NCBI GenBank assembly: GCA_963277665.1
Contig: OY728153.1
Span: forward strand, 269,984,250 to 270,048,249
DNA: 64,000 nucleotides
Direction of reading: 5' to 3'
From: Viscum album
Lineage: Eukaryota; Streptophyta; Magnoliopsida; Santalales; Viscaceae
Below are positions 58,601 through 64,000 of the stretch, in pieces. The notes beneath the pieces were generated by a model. The model had not been told where the DNA came from, did not search any database, and saw nothing but the letters and a program-made list of their open reading frames with translations. The position numbers and the translations under genes were made by a program. The stretch's first letter is position 1. Each line of letters opens with the position of its first letter.

Positions 58601-61600
58601 ATGCTATCACTACTACTGAGGTGGAGCCGGAAAACGATGTGGTGACAGGTACGCTAGTTATTCATTCAATAGTAGTGAATGTACTATTTGATTCTGGTTC
58701 TACACATTCTTTCATATCATTCAAGTTTATTAGAACTATTCAAACACCACCTCAAAATTTGGAGGAAAAGTTATATGTGAGAACAACGAATGGGGAAATA
58801 GTTGCGTCCATGGTTTATAACTCCTCAGTTAATGTTTTTGGACTTAACCTCCCAGTAAATCTTTTCATACTTACTTTAGTGGAGTTCGATTCTAACTTTG
58901 GCATGGATTGGCTATCTTTGTAGAAGGACAACATCAATTTTCGGGAAAGGGAGATTACTCTTCACATCCCGAAGAATCCGCCGATTCTTTACAAGTGTAA
59001 GGAAGAAGTTGAGTCTCGTTTAGAATCTTTGTCTCATGTTTGGATACTGCTTCCTTGTGAGAAAGTATATCTAGCTAAAATGATTGGGATAAAGGATAGA
59101 ATCATGCTTGAAGACATGCCCATCGGGAGGGATTACACTAATGTATTCCAAGAAGTGTTGCCTGGTATTCCTCCTGACCGAGAGGTTGAGTTCTCAATTT
59201 AACTTATCCCTGGATCCCTTCTAATCTCAAAGACACCTTATAGAATGGCCACCATAAATCTAGAAGAGCTGAAGAAGCAGTTACAGAAGAATTTGGAGAA
59301 GGGTTTATATGCCCGAGTGCTTCACCGTGGGGTGCTCCAGTCCTCTTTGTCAATAAGAAGGATGGATCAATGCGCCTATGCATTAATTATTGTGAGCTTA
59401 ATAAAATCACTATAAAGAACAATTATCCCCTTACATGGATAGATTAATTGTTCTATCAACTTTATGGGGCCAGTTATTTCTCTAAGGCAGACCTTCGGTC
59501 GAGATATCACCAACTAAAGGTGAGGAAGGAAGATATTCCCAATACTGCTTTTCGAATGAGGTATGGAAACTATGAGTTCATAGTGATTCCCTTCGGACTC
59601 ACTAATGCTCCAGAAATTTTCATGGATTTAATGAATATAGTCTTTAGATATTACGTCGACAAATTTTTGGTGGTCTTTATTGATGATATTCTGATATACT
59701 CGAAGAGCAAGTAGGAACATGAGGAGCATTTGTAAACTGTGTTAAAGACTTTGTGAAGGGAGAAGTTGTATGAGAAGTACAGTAAATGTGAGTTCTGGAT
59801 GGAGGAAGTATCAGTCTTGCGGCATGTTATCACCAGGAAAGGGATATCTGTGGACCCTTCCAAGATGAAGGCAATTGAGGAGTGGCCGAGACCAACTTCT
59901 GTAAATAAGATCCGCAGCTTTTTAGGTCTAGCTGGGTATTATCGACGATTTGTGAAGAAATTTTCATGATTATCAAACCCAATGACCAATCTGACACATA
60001 GGGGAGTAAATTTAGTTTGCACACAAGAATGTGAAGACTATTTCAAGGGGTTGAAAAAGAGGCTTATCACTGCACCGGTACTCACACTCCTTTCAAGTGG
60101 AGAACTCTTTGTGGTGTATAGTGATGCTTCTAAGAAATGCCTAGGCTGTGTGCTAATGAAAAATGATAAAGTGATAGCCTATGCCTCAAGGCAGTTGAAA
60201 ATACATGAGAAAAACTATCCCACGCATGATCTGGAGTTGGCGGCTGTGATCTTTGCATTGGAAATCTGGTGGCATTATCTCTATAGCGAAAATGTAAGAT
60301 ATATACTGACCACAAGAGTCTCAAATATATATTCACATAGAAAGAGATTAATATGCGCCAGTGAAGATGGATAGAGCTCATCAAGGATTATGACTTCTCA
60401 AACCAATACCATCCCGGTAAGGCAAACAAGGTGGCAGATGCTTTAAGTAGAAAGGATCCTGCATCTTTATCAATGATGATAATTGAAAAGGATCCGATCT
60501 TATTAGATTTGAAAAAGATGGACATGGGAATCATTAAGGGAGGAACATCATCAATCCTTTCAAAAATGATTTCTTAACCATCCCTTCTGGAGAAAATAAA
60601 GGTTACTCAAAGAAAGGATGTAGAAATTCAGAAAAGGGTGGAAGCTGTTAAAAATGGGAAATCCTATGATTTCAAAATTGACGAGGAAGGAGTTGTAAGA
60701 TTTGGGACACGATTATGTGTACCATCTGATCCAGAGATAAATAAGGATCTATTGAATGATGCAAATAGCTCGACCTTCTCTATCCATCCTGGGAGTACCA
60801 AAATGTACCGTGATCTCCGAGAACATTTCTAGTGGGATAACATGAAGAAATAGATTACGGAATATATATCAAGGTGATTGGTGTGTCAGCAAGTTAAATC
60901 TGAGTGATAAAAGTCTAAAGGTATGATGCAGCCATTTCCTATACCCATGTGGAAATGGGAAAATGTTACTATGGACTTTGTCACGGGGCTCTTGAAGTCG
61001 TCGAAGGGAAATAGTGCAATATGGGTTGTGGTTGACCGACTCACCAAGACATCCCATTTCATCGCAATTCAGGAAGATCTCTCGCTGGAACAACATGCAA
61101 CTTATATGTGAAGGAAGTGGTGAGACTGCACGGTGTTCCACTCTCAATTATCTCTGACCGCGATACAAGGTTCACATCTAAATTTTGGAGGAGTCTTCAA
61201 CATGCTTTGAGTACTGAATTAAATTTCAGCATGACCTATCACCCCCAAACTGATGGCCAATCTGAAAAGACTATTCAGACGCTTGAAGATATGCTAAGAG
61301 CCTACTCTCTTGAATTTAAAGGTGGTTGGGATCAACATCTCCCATTTTTTGAGTTCTCATACTACAATAGCTTCCAATCAAGTATTTAGATGGCTCCATA
61401 TGAAGCTCTGTATGGAAAGTGATGTAGAACTCCAACCTGTTGGGATGAAGTTGGAGAAAGAAAGCTACTTGGACCTGATCTTGTTCAAGAGATGACAGAG
61501 AAGGTTCAAGTCATATAGAAACACATCAAAGCTGCTCAAAGTAGAAAAAGGATCTATGCTGACAACCGTCAGAGGGAATTGGAGTTCAACATTGGAGGTA

Positions 61601-62013
61601 AAGTCTTCCTTCAAATATATCCATGGAAGAGAGTCATGCGATTCAAGAAGAAAGGGAATCGAAGCGCAAGGTATATTGGCCCCTTTGAGATCCTTGACCG
61701 CATAGGAGCCATGGCCTATCGGCTTGCACTTCCAACAAATATGGCCAGAGTTCATGATGTTTTCCACGTATCACTCTTGAGGAAGTACATACCTGATCCC
61801 TCACATATACTAAACTCAGAGGTGGTGCAGCTGGAAGATGATCTCTCATATGAGGAGTAGCCAGTAAAGATTCTGGATCGGAGAGATAAGATTCTACACA
61901 ACAAGACAACCCATCTTGTCAAAGTGTTGTGGAGGAACCATAAGTTTGAGGAAGCAACATGGGAACTGGAAGAAGCAATGAAGGAAAAGTACCCACATCT
62001 GTTTTTGGCCTAG
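58601..62013 (+). pseudogene. Element B2 pol (PR-RT-RH-INT-chromodomain), broken
   Basis: Protease near 58690 (LFDSGSTHSFIS) with a damaged second motif (NFGMDWL); TAG 58921. RT about 59230-59970 ([11 protein letters not shown] near 59680). RNase H about 60110-60430 ([10 protein letters not shown]). Integrase about 60780-61500 with MDFVTGLL near 60972, SDRDTRF near 61153, DGQSEKTIQ near 61250. Chromodomain-like tail to TAG 62011 (VKVLWRNHKFEEATWE). One-base losses near 59306, 60290 and 61095 shift the frame; the one near 60290 is also in B1. Many stops. Full length but not functional. Confidence 0.85.
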
Positions 62014-62047
62014 AATGTAAAATGAAATTTTGAGGGTGAAATTTCTT

Positions 62048-62060
62048 AAAGGGGGAAGAA
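62048..62060 (+). promoter_or_regulatory. Polypurine tract of element B2
   Basis: AAAGGGGGAAGAA directly before TGTAACGACCC. Confidence 0.75.
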
Positions 62061-64000
62061 TGTAACGACCCAATGTTTTTAATGGAAATTACCTTCTTAT
62101 AAATATGCCATAAAATCACATAATAATGAACTACTAAGTGATAAGTGACCTTTAAACATAATTTTATCACTTCTGTGTTCAGAATTTTGAAAATCTGACA
62201 TACACGGTTTTGTTCAAGATATTTTTTGGAGTCCGATAAGAAAAACATAATTTTTTGGTGAATAGTAACCTACCCTAATGAATAGTAACATACCCTTATG
62301 AATAGTAATATTCGCTAATGAATAGTACCTTACCTATGATAGTATAAGTTGGAAGTACAATATACCTATATTTTAGAATGAGTTATTGCATGTTTTAAAT
62401 CTGGTTTTTGTTAATAAATTATGATTTTAATTAAATATTAAAATAATCATATTTAGAAAATTATTTTTTGAAAAATGGAATTTATTTTTGGATTCCACAC
62501 ATCGAAAAATGGTTATGGTGAATTTTTGAGATTTTTTTGAAATACTTGAAATTTTGATGAATAGTAAAATACGTTAATTTACCGTATATATACATTATAA
62601 GCTAAATAGACTATTCCTAGCATCATGGATGATGTCACCACCCATGGTTCGAATTCACATGACCCATTTACTATTATTGGTCATGGAATACTTACTATTC
62701 TTTGTATTTTGAAGAAATAATAAATTAAGGATTATAATATCATGAAATCCCTCCTCTCCTCCACTATAAAATCCCCCCTTCACTCCCTATTCTCTTCACT
62801 CCTCTCAAGCTCCAAGACTTACCTAAATTCTACCCAAATATCTCCCCAAGATCCCCCCTACGTCCAAAAGTTCACAAAATCCTCAAAATACCAAAACCTC
62901 TCCCCTTAATAGGTTCTCAAAGGAGGAAGTATCAAGAGGTAAATTCCTCTTCCCAAATTTCTTCTTTTTCTTTTAAGTTCTTTTCTTTTTAATTTCTTTC
63001 CTCACCTCCCTTCACCATAATATCATGATAAATCTAGTAGCATAAATGTACTATAATTTTCTCATGATAGTGGTATATTTCATTATCTACTCTCTTTTCC
63101 CCACCCTTTTATTTGAAAGAAATGAAAGCACCGTTTGAGATGTGCTAATTTAGGACATTCAAGGACAACGTTTTATCAATTTCTTTTTTATCTTTAATTA
63201 TGGTCATGAAACCATTTGTGTTATGGTTTAACCAGACTATTATTTATGTAATATATCCTATTTTTTGTTCTGTAATCCTTTTGTAAAAATGGAATTATGT
63301 TATAAATCAAAACACATACTTTGTAATCAAACCCCCCGAACAACAAAAATGGTTATCACTAAGGTTATATATGTAATAATTCAACATCACTATAAGTAAC
63401 CTAATTAAAACTAAAACCATGTAATCTCCTGGATATTAAATAAATAATATTACTTAAATTCTAGACAACCACTTTCATCTTTCATATAATCCAAACTTGA
63501 ATATAAGTGAACCGATCTTTTAAAGCCAAGTAAACAAACGAGCCCGAACAATGAAATTGAACCTTGTAACTAATAAAAATGGATTTTAATGAACTAAAAA
63601 GGGTTATAATAAATAAATTTAATATATAAGAGGTTTTAGACATATTAATTAATAAGAATAATTTGTTTATTCAGGTCATTAATAGTAAGTGGAGAACACC
63701 AACGGATTTAAGGTAAGGGATCCTGCCCTTTTCACTCTTAATCATGATTATTCTCTATGATATGTCTTTTTGTGTAATAAAAATTTATGGAGTATTTTTA
63801 TACAACTTCCCCATACTTCCATAATGTTTTATAAGTGATGATAAACCCCATTTCTCTCTCATCAATCCCTCTTGGTCACACCCAACACCATGCCGATAAA
63901 ATCGTAACGAATTCTACCCGAACCTTGTTTGTTCTTTCGGGTTTGATTATCTTTATTTCAAAATTGTGTTATCTTATATATATATGTGAGTCTTATGAAT
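62061..64000 (+). repeat. Element B2 3' LTR, cut by the window edge
   Basis: This aligns with the first 1,940 bp or so of the B 5' LTRs. The 20-bp array is at 62258-62340, TATAAAAT at 62765, donor-like GTAAAT at 62939, and the 38-nt candidate exon at 63675-63712. By eye it differs from the 5' LTR by about 14 substitutions in the first 210 bp. Confidence 0.85.

Larger units (their letters stand above)
45687..61734 (+). repeat. Tandem duplication, copy 2 (D-E-B2)
   Basis: This is collinear with 18907-45686 minus element C. Its left edge is the junction with B1 integrase. Its right edge (61734, GCACTTCCA) is where B2 carries on normally (ACAAATATGGCC) but B1 does not. Confidence 0.85.

Overview
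The window is repeat-only nuclear DNA of a land plant, very probably an angiosperm with a large, retrotransposon-rich genome. The evidence is several Ty3/gypsy elements of the Tekay/Del chromovirus type (long LTRs, initiator-Met-tRNA-type primer site, gag-PR-RT-RH-INT-chromodomain order), a CACTA-type DNA transposon, and AT-rich sequence throughout. I found no host gene, no functional rRNA or tRNA gene and no CRISPR array. The species cannot be named from the sequence alone.

Layout. I use working names A-E for the elements. Element D is a minus-strand, apparently non-coding LTR element (LARD-like). It has a cut-off 3' LTR at 1-1357, internal sequence at 1358-3278 and 18290-19141, and a 5' LTR at 19142-23824. 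A CACTA transposon (3279-18286, 3-bp target duplication ATA) split D. Inside the CACTA lies a complete but dead Tekay-like element A (5590-18074, target duplication AAATA). Next comes E (23825-27130), a badly decayed plus-strand gag-PR-RT-RH remnant, then element B (copy B1: 5' LTR 27131-30203, internal from 30204). Element C (33662-44381, target duplication TGGCA) is inserted in the RNase H/integrase linker of B1. B1 resumes at 44387 and stops at 45686, inside the integrase C-terminal region. At that point the whole D-E-B block starts again: D 45687-50599, E 50600-53905, B2 53906 to beyond 64000.

The repeated block is a head-to-tail tandem duplication of about 16 kb. Copy 1 (18907-45686), minus the 10,725 bp added by C and its target duplication, is 16,055 bp. 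Copy 2 (45687-61734) is 16,048 bp. The junction joins B integrase sequence to D leader sequence with at most about 2 bp of shared sequence. C is present only in copy 1, and its LTRs look more alike than the two duplicated copies do, so it probably came last.

The elements share more than coding similarity. In all four LTR families (A, B, C, D) a TATA box is followed by a GTAA splice-donor-like site at a fixed distance within each family (178 bp in A and D, 175 in B, 148 in C). An acceptor-like pyrimidine-AG site lies near the LTR 3' end. This suggests a leader intron of about 1.2-2.9 kb inside the LTR. The families also share a U3 module ending in a GAATAGTG core and a roughly 150-bp leader block downstream of the primer site. 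These non-coding architectures are the most interesting signals in the window. C is the best preserved element: a single reading frame of 1,498 codons with five stop codons and no frameshift.
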